NCBI GenBank assembly: GCA_023391285.1
Contig: JAEWBF010000086.1
Span: 1 to 64,000 of the forward strand
Direction: 5' to 3'
DNA: 64,000 nt
From: Verrucomicrobiota bacterium
GTDB taxonomy: Bacteria > Verrucomicrobiota > Verrucomicrobiia > Opitutales > Opitutaceae
The notes beneath the pieces are model-generated. The model saw nothing but the letters and a program-made list of their open reading frames with translations. It was not told the origin of the DNA and made no database searches. The position numbers and the translations under genes are program-made. Below are positions 34,959-43,072 of the stretch, in pieces (position 1 is the first letter of the stretch; each line of letters begins with the position of its first letter).

Positions 34959-34980
34959 GAGAAACGGCGCGGGCAGTGTC

Positions 34981-35002
34981 GGGGCGTAAAGCCCCTCCCA
35001 TA
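34981..35002 (+). repeat. Short GGGGC/GCCCC hairpin repeat with CTCCCATA tail
   Basis: GGGGC-GTAAA-GCCCC followed by TCCCATA, between the ABM-domain gene and the alcohol dehydrogenase. Built like the other hairpin-plus-tail elements. Confidence 0.4.
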
Positions 35003-35007
35003 GTGAG

Positions 35008-35304
35008 CTATTCGGCGGGGGTGAATTTGGTGCTGGTGCGGGCGGTGGCCATCATGGGGGCGACGGTGTCGCGCCAGGTGGCGTAGTGGGCAGTGGCTTT
35101 GTGGGCGGCGGGGGCGTCGGGGGCGTCGGGCGTGCGGTAGGCTTCGATGAGGAGGAAGCGATTGGGGTCGTCGGTTTGTTGGAGGAGGTCGAATTGGGCG
35201 ATGCCGGGTTCTTGGCGGCTGGCGTGGGCGTTGGCGAGGGTGGCGGCGATGAAGGCGTCGCGGTGTTCGGGGATGACTTGGATGTGGACGTGGACGATGA
35301 GCAT
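35008..35304 (-). CDS. Antibiotic biosynthesis monooxygenase (ABM/LsrG-like) domain protein
   Basis: 98 residues, a single ferredoxin-like ABM domain: MLIVHVHIQVIPEHRDAFIA, EPGIAQFDLLQ and a FLLIEAYRT strand, with HKATAHYATW near the C-terminus. Family members are cofactor-free quinol oxygenases or LsrG-type isomerases. The gene lies just upstream of the iron alcohol dehydrogenase on the same strand. Substrate unknown. Confidence 0.82.
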   Translation of the reverse strand: MLIVHVHIQVIPEHRDAFIAATLANAHASRQEPGIAQFDLLQQTDDPNRFLLIEAYRTPDAPDAPAAHKATAHYATWRDTVAPMMATARTSTKFTPAE

Positions 35305-35310
35305 GGGGAA

Positions 35311-35341
35311 TGGAAGGAGCGCCCGCGAGCGGGTGGGCTAC
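35311..35341 (+). repeat. GCCCGC-GA-GCGGGT hairpin repeat with GCTACA tail
   Basis: Hairpin followed by GGGCTACA. CTA at 35338-35340 is the stop codon of the minus-strand DUF1080 gene. Confidence 0.6.
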
Positions 35342-36048
35342 AGGGTTTTGAGGCGGATGTTGCGGTATTGGATTTTCATGGGCGGGCCGACGTGGACTTG
35401 GACGCCGATCAGGCCATCGAGGCGACGATTCTTCGGGTCGTCGTCGATGACGATGCTCATGACGTGGCCGTTGACGATGTGAGTGAGGACGTTGCCGCGG
35501 ATGATGAGGTGGTAGGAGTTCCAGTCGTCGGGTTTGACGTGAGCGGCGAGGGCGTCGGGGTCGCCGAGCGAGGCGAGGAGTTGGGGCTGACCGTGCTCGG
35601 TGACGCGAACCATTTGGCCGCGGTAGGCGAGGAAAGTGCGGCCGCGTTCTTCGTAGTTTTGTCCGATCCAGCGGTCGGCGTTGTCGATGTCGGCTTGATA
35701 GCCGGCGAGCGACCAGGGCGCATCCGTGAGTTGGATACTGCGATAGTTGATGCCGCTGTTCCCGCGGGGCGTGACGCGGTAGTCGAGTTTGAGCTCGAAA
35801 TCGGCCGGTGTGCCGCCGCGCCAGATGATGAAGGTGTTTCGTTTGACGAGGGTTTCGGGGGTGATCTCGCCGACGAGATGGCCGTCTTCGACGCGCCAGT
35901 AGGTCGGGTCGCCGTCCCAGTCGGTGAGCGTGCGGCCGTCAAAAATGGGAGCGAAGCCGGAGTCGTCGGCGGACGGGATAACAGGGAGGTTGGCGGCGGA
36001 CATGGCGGGGGTGAGGAATGCGAATGCAAACGCGAGGGGTAATTTCAT
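35338..36048 (-). CDS. Secreted DUF1080 (3-keto-disaccharide hydrolase-like) protein
   Basis: 236 residues, signal peptide (LPLAFAFAFLTPAMSA). DUF1080 motifs: FAPIFDGRTLTDWDGDPTYW, VEDGHLVGEITP, FELKLDYRVTPRGNSGINYR, AGYQADIDNADRW, DDWNSYHLIIRGN and a final GLIGVQVHVGPPMKIQYRNI. This is the canonical form, closer to the family consensus than the copy at 28333. It ends in the TAG of a dispersed repeat. Start ATG at 36048 gives the signal peptide. Confidence 0.87.
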   Translation of the reverse strand: MKLPLAFAFAFLTPAMSAANLPVIPSADDSGFAPIFDGRTLTDWDGDPTYWRVEDGHLVGEITPETLVKRNTFIIWRGGTPADFELKLDYRVTPRGNSGINYRSIQLTDAPWSLAGYQADIDNADRWIGQNYEERGRTFLAYRGQMVRVTEHGQPQLLASLGDPDALAAHVKPDDWNSYHLIIRGNVLTHIVNGHVMSIVIDDDPKNRRLDGLIGVQVHVGPPMKIQYRNIRLKTL

Positions 36049-36100
36049 GGCCGAGAGGCGTGTGGAGGTGGAGGCGTCGAGCGGATGCGAGAGTCTCATT

Positions 36101-36126
36101 GGATTCTTCACTCGTTCAGAATGACG
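36101..36126. repeat. GGATTCTTC...GAATGACG dispersed repeat
   Basis: Resembles 16870-16897; located in the divergent gap between the DUF1080 gene and tcdA. Confidence 0.5.
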
Positions 36127-36186
36127 AAGGGAGCGAGGCGAGGGGCGGGGTTGCGCGGATGAGGTTCGTGGTTCTCGCTGGAGAGA

Positions 36187-36987
36187 ATGAGTGAAGAGAC
36201 GGATTATTTCGATCGCTTCGGCGGGGTTGGGCGGCTGGTCGGGCGCACGGGCCTGGAACGGCTGCGGGCGGCGCATGTGTGCGTGGTGGGTGTCGGTGGG
36301 GTGGGGTCGTGGACCGTGGAAGGGTTGGCGCGCAGCGGGGTGGGAGCGCTGACGTTGATCGATCTGGACGATGTGTGCGTGACGAATGTGAACCGTCAGC
36401 TGCCGGCGTTGGATGGACAGATCGGAAGGCCGAAAGTGGACGTGTTGGCGGAACGGATACGGGCGATCAATCCGGGGTGCCGCGTGGAAGCGGTGACGGA
36501 GTTTTTCACGGCGGCGTCGGCGGAGCGGTTGTTGCGCGCGAAGTTCGATTTCGTGGTGGATGCGATCGACAAGCTGTCGAACAAGGCGCTGCTGATTGCG
36601 GAGGCGCGCCGGCGCGGCCTGGAAGTGTTGACCGTAGGCGGGGCGGGTGGGAAGCGGGATGGGACGCAGGTGCGCGTGGGGGATTTGGGCGATTCGTTCG
36701 GAGACGAGTTGTTGCGGCAGGTGCGCAAGAAGCTGCGCAAGGATCACGGTTTCGCGCACGGCGAGCAGACGGGGAAGATGCACTGGGGCGTGCGCTGTGT
36801 GTGGTCGAGCGAGGCGCCCGTGTTTCCGTGGGCGAATGGGACTTGCTCGAGTGAACGCGAGCCAGGTTCGGAGGTGGCGTTGGATTGCGAGAGCGGGTTT
36901 GGAACGGCGGTGTTTGTGACGGCGGCGTTTGGGTTGGCGGCGGCTGGAGACGTGGTGCGGGCGATTGCGAGAGCGGGCGAGGTTTAG
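36187..36987 (+). CDS. tcdA: tRNA threonylcarbamoyladenosine dehydratase (TcdA/CsdL, ThiF/E1-like)
   Basis: 266 residues. ATP-dependent cyclisation of t6A37 to ct6A37 in ANN-decoding tRNAs. E1-like features: YFDRFGGVGRLVGRTGLERL, ATP loop VVGVGGVGSW, LIDLDDVCVTNVNRQLPAL, DFVVDAIDKLSNKALL, GGAGGKRDGTQVRV. Its 3' end overlaps the convergent TatD gene by 4 bases. SufE/CsdE is encoded one gene further on, echoing the E. coli csdA-csdE-csdL grouping, although no cysteine desulfurase is present here. Confidence 0.9.
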   Translation: MSEETDYFDRFGGVGRLVGRTGLERLRAAHVCVVGVGGVGSWTVEGLARSGVGALTLIDLDDVCVTNVNRQLPALDGQIGRPKVDVLAERIRAINPGCRVEAVTEFFTAASAERLLRAKFDFVVDAIDKLSNKALLIAEARRRGLEVLTVGGAGGKRDGTQVRVGDLGDSFGDELLRQVRKKLRKDHGFAHGEQTGKMHWGVRCVWSSEAPVFPWANGTCSSEREPGSEVALDCESGFGTAVFVTAAFGLAAAGDVVRAIARAGEV

Positions 36988-37907
36988 GGTTTTGGGTTTT
37001 GAGTTGTGGGTTGGGGGATGGGGCCGAAGAGGCGGATGAAGTTTTGGGTGACGGCGGTGGTGAGTTGTCCAAGCGAAAGGTCGCGGAGTTGGGCGAGGGC
37101 GGCGTAGATGGCGGGGAGGTTGGCGGGGTGGTTGATGGGGTTGCCGTCGGCGAGGCCGGGGAGTTCGTGGGTGCGGTGCGAGGCGGGAAGAGGCATCGCG
37201 GGGGCGTCGGTTTCGACGAGCAGGCGATCGAGCGGAAGCGTGCGGAAAACGTCGCGTTTGGCCGATTGGCGTTCGCCGAGAAAGTAGCCGTTGAAGGAGA
37301 AGTAAGCGCCGAGCGTGGTGAAGTCGCGGGCGAGTTCGGCGGAGCCGCCGTAGGCGTGGAGGAGAAAGCCGCGGGGCGGAAGCGGCGTGGAGCGAAGGAC
37401 GTCGGCGAGGGCGCCCCAGGCGTCGAGACAATGGATGGTAACGGGGAGGTTGCGCTCGGCGGCGAGGCGGAGTTGCCAGGTGAAGGCGTCGAGTTGTTCC
37501 GCCAGGGGGGCGCGACGGAGGCCGGTGAGACGAAGGTCGTCGGGGCGAGCGCGATCGAGGATCCAGCGATCAAGGCCGATTTCGCCGATGAAGGCGCGCG
37601 GGTGGGCGTCGAGGATGCGGAGGAAGGTTTCGCGCCAGTGAGGGGAGGCGTTGCCGACGTTCCAGGGGTGGAGGCCGTAGGAGGGGAGGAGGGTGAGTTG
37701 AGCGTTGAGAGATGAGGGTTGAGAGTCGGAGTGGGTGCAGAGGGTGGTGACGTCGGGCCAGTCTTGTTCGCTGGTGCCGTTGATGACGCAGGCGCGGATG
37801 CGGAGCGCGCGGAGATCGGCGAGGACGCGGTCGCGGTGCGGGGCGAGCCAGGGGTCTTGGAGGTGGTTGTGGGCGTCGAAGAGCGGCGCGACGGGCGCCG
37901 GGTTCAT
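36984..37907 (-). CDS. TatD-family metal-dependent hydrolase
   Basis: 307 residues, TIM-barrel nuclease/hydrolase. Metal-binding motifs: FDAHNHLQDP at the N-terminus, AFIGEIGLDR, LPVTIHCLDAWG, GFLLHAYGGSAE and LLVETDAPAMPL. Residues near 59-76 (around SQPSSLNAQLTLLPS) are encoded by a copy of the GAGTTGAGA-type repeat (37695-37729) and look like an insertion ahead of the conserved YGLHPW. Start overlaps the sufE stop (ATGA), so it is the second gene of a sufE-tatD operon. Confidence 0.87.
   Translation of the reverse strand: MNPAPVAPLFDAHNHLQDPWLAPHRDRVLADLRALRIRACVINGTSEQDWPDVTTLCTHSDSQPSSLNAQLTLLPSYGLHPWNVGNASPHWRETFLRILDAHPRAFIGEIGLDRWILDRARPDDLRLTGLRRAPLAEQLDAFTWQLRLAAERNLPVTIHCLDAWGALADVLRSTPLPPRGFLLHAYGGSAELARDFTTLGAYFSFNGYFLGERQSAKRDVFRTLPLDRLLVETDAPAMPLPASHRTHELPGLADGNPINHPANLPAIYAALAQLRDLSLGQLTTAVTQNFIRLFGPIPQPTTQNPKP
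37695..37729. repeat. GAGTTGAGA-type repeat inside the TatD-family gene
   Basis: Same unit structure as 27-58; read on the minus strand it encodes SQPSSLNAQL in TatD. Confidence 0.65.
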
Positions 37908-38335
37908 GGTTGAGAGTTGAGAGATGAGAGCTGTTGTGCGGCGAAGGCGCGGAGAGCGGTGCGGACGGCGGCGAGCCCGTGACGGCGGGTGGGGGAGAGA
38001 TTTCGCGAGAGCTGGAGGGTTTCGAGCGGGTCGGTGGTGGTGGCGAGGAGTTCGGCGGGGGTGAGGTCGCTGTGGAAATCGGTGAGGAGCGTGACGAGGC
38101 CGAGGACGACGGGGGAGTCGGCGTCGGGGTGGAAGTGGCAGCGGCCTTCGTGGAGTTGGGAAACGAGCCAAACGTTTGAAGTGCAGCCCGGGATGCGGTG
38201 GGCGGGCGTGCGTTGTTCGGCGGAAAGTTTGGGGCGGCGGCGGGCGCGTTCGACGACCGTGGCGAGGCGTTCCTGAAGGTCGTCGATGAAGACGAGATCG
38301 TCGAGAAGCTGTTGCTGGCGGGCGGTCAAACTCAC
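37904..38335 (-). CDS. sufE: SufE/CsdE sulfur acceptor
   Basis: 143 residues. Accepts persulfide sulfur from a cysteine desulfurase for Fe-S cluster or thiolation pathways, cytosolic. The acceptor Cys51 lies in HRIPGCTSNVWL, followed by LTDFHSDLTPAELL and LSPTRRHGLAAV. The last nine residues (QLSSLNSQP) and the stop region come from a dispersed GAGTTGAGA-type repeat (37909-37933), so the native C-terminus has been replaced or extended. First gene of the sufE-tatD pair. Confidence 0.9.
   Translation of the reverse strand: MSLTARQQQLLDDLVFIDDLQERLATVVERARRRPKLSAEQRTPAHRIPGCTSNVWLVSQLHEGRCHFHPDADSPVVLGLVTLLTDFHSDLTPAELLATTTDPLETLQLSRNLSPTRRHGLAAVRTALRAFAAQQLSSLNSQP
37909..37933. repeat. GAGTTGAGA-type repeat spanning the sufE 3' end
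   Basis: Encodes the last residues of SufE on the minus strand and lies just upstream of the tatD start. Confidence 0.65.
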
Positions 38336-38410
38336 GGGAAGCGCAGGCTGATGAAATCGGCGCTAAAATCCAATCGAAGTTGGCCGTTAATAGGAGAGAC
38401 GCGCCGCGCC

Positions 38411-38860
38411 ATGATCGACAATGTGCTCATACCGCTTTCCGGGTTCACCCTGCCGAACGATTTTCCGTGGAGGGTGCGCTTTATCGCGGCAGTGGACGAG
38501 CATTTGCAGCGGTTGCGGGCGACGGGGCACTATGTGCCGGCGCGGTTCTTCGGATATTTTTTCCGCGGGAATGTGCCGATGGCGGTGAGTGGAAACTGGA
38601 CGGTGACGTTGGATTTGCAGCCGCCGGTGTCACAGCTGCCGGAAGTGGTGGACTACGTGACGCAAGGTCAGTTTTCGATCGCGAGTCCATCGCGAGATCG
38701 TTTGCCGGATTACATGTTGATTCACGATCGGCGGGATGGCGCGTGCTGGTTGTGGGGTTTTGATCAAGGGATGCGTTTCGTGGAAGCGACGGATCCGGTT
38801 TTCGAGGTGGAAGGCGATGGATTGGACGGAGCGAAGGATCCGAAATTTTTGGGGCCGTAA
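38411..38860 (+). CDS. Hypothetical protein, about 149 residues
   Basis: Not recognised. Soluble, with an aromatic-rich middle (HYVPARFFGYFFRGNVPMAV), a beta-like stretch (GNWTVTLDLQPPVSQLPEVV) and RRDGACWLWGFDQGMRF near the end. The ATG at 38411 has TAGGAGAG 13 bases upstream; an in-frame ATG at 38351 would add 20 residues. It is divergent from sufE and codon usage matches its neighbours, so it is probably real. Confidence 0.6.
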   Translation: MIDNVLIPLSGFTLPNDFPWRVRFIAAVDEHLQRLRATGHYVPARFFGYFFRGNVPMAVSGNWTVTLDLQPPVSQLPEVVDYVTQGQFSIASPSRDRLPDYMLIHDRRDGACWLWGFDQGMRFVEATDPVFEVEGDGLDGAKDPKFLGP

Positions 38861-38878
38861 AATGGTGCGTGTCGTGAT

Positions 38879-38904
38879 TGCGCGGTGAGGGCACCGCGCC
38901 TCCA
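38879..38904 (+). repeat. Hairpin repeat with CCTCCA tail
   Basis: One-base variant (GAGG in the loop) of 1924-1949 and 7361-7386. Confidence 0.7.
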
Positions 38905-38980
38905 AGGATAGGGACGGAGCGGAGTGGGAGGCGCGGCGGGGGGCTTTTGACGGCCGGCGGAGGTATGCGCACGGTGAAGG

Positions 38981-39346
38981 GTGGATCGATTTTCGTTGGT
39001 GCCGTGGTTTTGGCGGGCGTTGCGCGGGCATAGCGTGACGTTTGCGGCGCTGTTTGCGTTGGGGATTTTGGGCGTGTCGGTGGTGGGCTGGTTTCGGCAT
39101 GTGTTGAGGGAGCTGGGCCTGCCGTGGTGGGTGTGGCTGGTGTTGCCGGCGGTGGGGATCGCGGTGTTGGCGCGGAAGGAGAAGACGTGGTTGCCGGATC
39201 CGGAGCGGAGGCGGCGGTGGGCACGCGCGGTGATGGCGGTGGCGATTGCGGCGGTGATGCTGATGGCGAAGTTTTCGCCGAAGCAGCCGGAGCCGGTGAG
39301 GAAGGCGGGGGAGCCGCAGGGGCGGGCGCGGGTGCAGGGGCGGTGA
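38981..39346 (+). CDS. Small hypothetical membrane protein
   Basis: 121 residues from a GTG start. Three hydrophobic segments (VTFAALFALGILGVSVVGWF, WWVWLVLPAVGIAVLA, AVMAVAIAAVMLMA) separated by basic loops, with a Pro/Arg-rich tail. No family recognised. It precedes the larger membrane gene at 39443 by 97 bases. Confidence 0.5.
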   Translation: MDRFSLVPWFWRALRGHSVTFAALFALGILGVSVVGWFRHVLRELGLPWWVWLVLPAVGIAVLARKEKTWLPDPERRRRWARAVMAVAIAAVMLMAKFSPKQPEPVRKAGEPQGRARVQGR

Positions 39347-39442
39347 AAGACGTGGAGCGGGAACGACTTTGACGCGGCGGAACGATTACGGTTGAGCTGC
39401 GCGCGTGAGACTCGATCTGCGCGGCTACGCGAACAACGTGCG

Positions 39443-40975
39443 ATGAAGAGGCTAGTGGAAGCTTCCGAGCGACTGCTGGCGCGACGCGCGGCGGGATGGG
39501 TGCTGCTGGCGGTGGTCGCGCTGGTCTATCTGGCGGCGTATCGGCTGCACGATCTGTATCCGGGAATTGGCGACGGGGCGAATCGCGACGGCTGGTGGAC
39601 GTGGTCGGACCAGTTGAAGTATTTGCGTCAGGCGGAGGCGATTGCGGCCGGAGAGGTGAATGCGGAGACCTATTTCTATCCGCTGGGGTATTCGCTGCTG
39701 GCGGCGCCGTTTGTGAGGTGGATGCCGGCGCACGCATTTTTGTTGCCGGACCTAGCGTTGGTCTTGGGGGCGGCGGCGATGTGGTGGAAGCTGGGGCGGC
39801 GGTGGTTGAGTGCGGCGGAAGTGTTGGGCGTGGGAGTCGTGTTTGTGGTGACGCACTCGTGGCTGCTGGCCGATTCGGTGGTCGTGCCGTGGAATACGTT
39901 GGCGACGCAGTTGACGATGTTGGCGGGGGTGTGGGTGGTCGTGAGAGATGAGCCGCTGGCTGGCGCGGGCGGACGCGAAGGACGGCGCGTGTGGATTTTG
40001 GCGGGGTTGGCGGCGGCGACGTATTGGGTGCGGCCGGTGGATGTGGTGGCGTTTGGGCCGTTGCTGGCGTGGGCGGTGTGGCGAATTCCCACTTGGTGGG
40101 GACGAGTGCGATGTGGGGTGGCTGCGGGTTTGGTGATGACCGTGGCCTGGGCGATGGTGGGCGGGCTGAATCTGAAAGTATTTGGGAGTTGGCGGACGCC
40201 GTATGAAGCGGCTTCGATGGAGACGGTTGGGTTTTTCGGGTATCCGGTAAGCTATAAGTTCTTCTGGTTATTTTTGGAGGGGATGCCGCTGTTTGGGGAG
40301 GTGGAGCCGGGATTGTTGTGGCGGTATCCGTGGATGTGGTGGGTGGTGCCGGCGGCGGTGTGGTGGGTGAGGAAGGACGGTGGCGGGGGGGCGGCAGCCG
40401 TGGGCGCGGTGGGAGTGAACGCGTTGGTGTATTTGAATTACAATGACCTCACACCGGCGGGGATTTATCGGTTCACGCTGATTCACTATGTCGCATGGTG
40501 GTTTCCGCTGATGTTCCTCGCGGTGGTGGCGGCGGCGAAGAGCGTAGCGGTGGAAGGTGGAGCGAGGAGTTTCGGGAAGTGGGCGGTGGCCGGTCTGGTC
40601 GTGGTCGTGATGGGCGCGGGGGTGCGACTCGAACCACGCGTGGTGGGAGTGCGCGAGGAGGCTGGCGGGGGATGGCGGTTACCGGGCGAGCGGCCGGTGT
40701 TGGTCTGGGCGCGCGAGGAGGCGGTCGAGCGCGTGAAGGCGTTGAGATTGGACGGGCAGGCGTTGGTCGAGCCGTCGCAGTATCTGGTGCCTTATGTGCC
40801 TTCGGATTTGAAGGTGCTGCTGGGGAGAAAAGCGCGCGGGGAAATGTTAACGATGGCGGAGGGCGGACGGATAGAAGGAGAGGTGGAGGTGGGGAGGTTG
40901 GCGTGGACTTGGCGGATCAGTTTCGATCGCGTGCGCAAGGCGGGGCGGTGGGTGATGTGGCACGCGGGGTGGTGA
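39443..40975 (+). CDS. Polytopic membrane protein, glycosyltransferase-C-like
   Basis: 510 residues with about ten hydrophobic helices after a short basic N-terminus. An extracytoplasmic first loop carries YPGIGDGANRDGWWTWSDQL, then YFYPLGYSLLAAPFVRWMPA, reminiscent of GT-C (ArnT/PMT-like) enzymes in which an acidic residue in loop 1 is catalytic. The C-terminal 130 residues are soluble. Assignment rests on topology only. The ATG at 39443 is preferred to a start at 39392. Confidence 0.6.
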   Translation: MKRLVEASERLLARRAAGWVLLAVVALVYLAAYRLHDLYPGIGDGANRDGWWTWSDQLKYLRQAEAIAAGEVNAETYFYPLGYSLLAAPFVRWMPAHAFLLPDLALVLGAAAMWWKLGRRWLSAAEVLGVGVVFVVTHSWLLADSVVVPWNTLATQLTMLAGVWVVVRDEPLAGAGGREGRRVWILAGLAAATYWVRPVDVVAFGPLLAWAVWRIPTWWGRVRCGVAAGLVMTVAWAMVGGLNLKVFGSWRTPYEAASMETVGFFGYPVSYKFFWLFLEGMPLFGEVEPGLLWRYPWMWWVVPAAVWWVRKDGGGGAAAVGAVGVNALVYLNYNDLTPAGIYRFTLIHYVAWWFPLMFLAVVAAAKSVAVEGGARSFGKWAVAGLVVVVMGAGVRLEPRVVGVREEAGGGWRLPGERPVLVWAREEAVERVKALRLDGQALVEPSQYLVPYVPSDLKVLLGRKARGEMLTMAEGGRIEGEVEVGRLAWTWRISFDRVRKAGRWVMWHAGW

Positions 40976-41015
40976 GGGGAGAAAGAGAAAGATAAAGAGG
41001 AAAGAGAAAGATGGA

Positions 41016-42998
41016 TCAGGGGGCGAGGGGAGGCATGGGGAGGTCGAGGGCGGCCGCGGTGGCCCGAAGGAGTTCGGCTTCGGAGATCGAGACGGAGCCG
41101 TTGGCGCTGACGACGTGGGCGGCGGCGAGGAGCGTGCGGTGTTTGATGGGCAGGCTCGCGGCGGAGAGTTTGTCGAGGGCGCTGTCGAACGTGGTGAGAT
41201 CAGCGGACGAGGCGGCGAGGGCGAGTTGAGGCTCGATGAGTTTCAGTTGGGCGGCGCCGGTGGCGAAGGCGGTGCGGGCTTCGTCTTCGTTGGCGGTGGC
41301 GACGTGGGCGAGGGTGGAAAGGACGGTCGCGATCTCGCGAACGAGGGCGTTGAAGGAGTGGTATTGAACCGTGGCGGACTTGGGCGAGCGGCCGAGCGCG
41401 AGGGTGCGCGTGAGGAGTTTTTGGACGGCGTATTCGAACGGCGATACGTGGGCGTCGGCGTGGACGAGTTCGTCGAGCGTGGTGAGAAAAGGATCCAGTG
41501 CGGAGCGCGGGAGTGAGCGGAGGGCGGGCAGTGTGAGTTGAACGAGCGGGAGCTTGTGTTCCGCGCGGATGGCGCGGAGGTCGGGCGCGAGGCGATCGAG
41601 GGTAGCGAGGATTTGGGAGCCGGCGTGTTGGGCGACGAGGGAGCGCTGGCGCTGGCGGAGTGCAGGATCGTCGGCGAGGAGAAGCGCGTAGAGGAGGGCG
41701 GGTGCGTCGGTTTCGGAGTGCGCGGCGTCGCGGAGAAGTGGAGGAACGGAGGCGAGGAGGGTTTCGGCGGAAGTGACCTGGTCGGGGGTGAGCGTGCCGA
41801 TCGCAGCGATCGCGGCGGCGGCGGAGAACGTTTCGAGTTTCGGGGGTTGGGTTTTGGGTTGGAGTTTTGGCGGGTGGAGGCCGGCGGAGACGAAGGATTC
41901 CGAGGAGACGTCGACCTTTTCGGGGGGCGTGAACATCTGGCCGTCGAAATTGGGGTCGATGGCGCGGATGCGTTCGGCGAGCGGCGGGTGCGTGGACCAG
42001 AGCCCGGTGAAGCCGGAGCGGAAACTTTGGGCGAAGAAGAAGTGGCCGATCGCGGCGGCTTTGCTGGTTTGGAGGCGGGAGCCGAGGGCGTAGCCGCCGA
42101 TTTTCTTCAAGGCGCCGGCGATGCCGTTGGGGTTGCGCGTGAATTGGACGGCGGAGGCGTCGGCGAGGTATTCACGTTGTCGTGACACGGCGGCCTGGAT
42201 GAGGCGGCCGAAGAAGAAGCCGATGTAGCCGATGATGAGGAGGGCGAGGCCGGCGAAGACGATGAACGCGAGGATGCCGCCGGAGTTTTTATTGCGTCCG
42301 GAGCTGCGGGGGACGCGCGTGTAGCGGAGCGACCAAAGGATACCGCGGCCGGCGAGTCCGAGGACGAGGATGCCGAAGAGGAGCGCGGTGAGGCGGAGGT
42401 TGAGCCGCATGTCGCCGTTGAGGATGTGGCTGAACTCGTGAGCGACGACGCCCTGGAGTTCGTCGCGGGTGAGTTTCTCGAGCGTGCCGCGGGTGACGGC
42501 GACGACGGCATCGGAGGTGGTGAGGCCGGCGGCGAAGGCGTTGATGGCCGGCTCGTCGTCGAGGATGTAGACGGCGGGGACGGGCGTGCCGGAGGCGATG
42601 GCCATTTCTTCGACGACGTTGAGGAGGCGGCGCTCGCGAAGGTCGGTGGTTTGCGGCGAGACGCGGCGGGCCTTGACGCTCTCGGCAACGGCGGAGCCGC
42701 CGGCGGAGAACTGCGACCACTTCGCGAGGGAGGCGAGGCCGACGATCGCAATCGTGGCGGCGGAGACGCCGAGGAGGAGGGGAAGGTGGAGGAGTTGAGA
42801 GTTGAGGGGTGAGAGTTGAGTGTCGGGAGCGTAGCCGTAATCTGAATACGCGGCGGCTTGTTGGGCGTTGAAGAAGCGGAGGCCAATGATGGCGGCGAAG
42901 TAAGCGGCGGCGATGGTGCCGAGGACGGCGAGGACGAAGAGCACGACGAGACGCGTCGTGCGTTTTTTCGCGCGGGCTTGGGCTTCGAAGAAGTCCAT
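41016..42998 (-). CDS. HtpX-like M48 family zinc metalloprotease
   Basis: 660 residues, inner membrane. Two N-terminal helices (LVVLFVLAVLGTIAAAYFAA and LLLGVSAATIAIVGLASLA), then the M48 core: PAVYILDDEPAINAFAAGL, zinc motif H187EFSH191 in VVAHEFSHILNGD, further helices, and SRQREYLADASAVQ with the third ligand. A long helical C-terminal region (about 365-660) is additional to classical HtpX. Residues 59-70 in the loop between the first two helices (DTQLSPLNSQLL) come from a GAGTTGAGA-type repeat (42792-42828). It follows lemA on the same strand, a common pairing in membrane quality control. Confidence 0.88.
   Translation of the reverse strand: MDFFEAQARAKKRTTRLVVLFVLAVLGTIAAAYFAAIIGLRFFNAQQAAAYSDYGYAPDTQLSPLNSQLLHLPLLLGVSAATIAIVGLASLAKWSQFSAGGSAVAESVKARRVSPQTTDLRERRLLNVVEEMAIASGTPVPAVYILDDEPAINAFAAGLTTSDAVVAVTRGTLEKLTRDELQGVVAHEFSHILNGDMRLNLRLTALLFGILVLGLAGRGILWSLRYTRVPRSSGRNKNSGGILAFIVFAGLALLIIGYIGFFFGRLIQAAVSRQREYLADASAVQFTRNPNGIAGALKKIGGYALGSRLQTSKAAAIGHFFFAQSFRSGFTGLWSTHPPLAERIRAIDPNFDGQMFTPPEKVDVSSESFVSAGLHPPKLQPKTQPPKLETFSAAAAIAAIGTLTPDQVTSAETLLASVPPLLRDAAHSETDAPALLYALLLADDPALRQRQRSLVAQHAGSQILATLDRLAPDLRAIRAEHKLPLVQLTLPALRSLPRSALDPFLTTLDELVHADAHVSPFEYAVQKLLTRTLALGRSPKSATVQYHSFNALVREIATVLSTLAHVATANEDEARTAFATGAAQLKLIEPQLALAASSADLTTFDSALDKLSAASLPIKHRTLLAAAHVVSANGSVSISEAELLRATAAALDLPMPPLAP
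42792..42828. repeat. GAGTTGAGA-type repeat inside the M48 peptidase gene
   Basis: Same unit structure as 27-58; encodes SPLNSQLL in the loop after the first membrane helix. Confidence 0.65.
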
Positions 42999-43072
42999 GT
43001 GCGGCTAGCCTAGAGCTGAGAGCTTAGAGCCCAGAGCTGGAAAGACGGCTCACCCGGAGGGTTCGCGCGAAC

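Noticed and set aside
40632..40642. CCACGCGTGG palindrome similar to the core of the LuxR-type sites
   Set aside because: Lies in the middle of a coding sequence, shares only the ACGCGT core and lacks the CCCTC/GAGGG arms.
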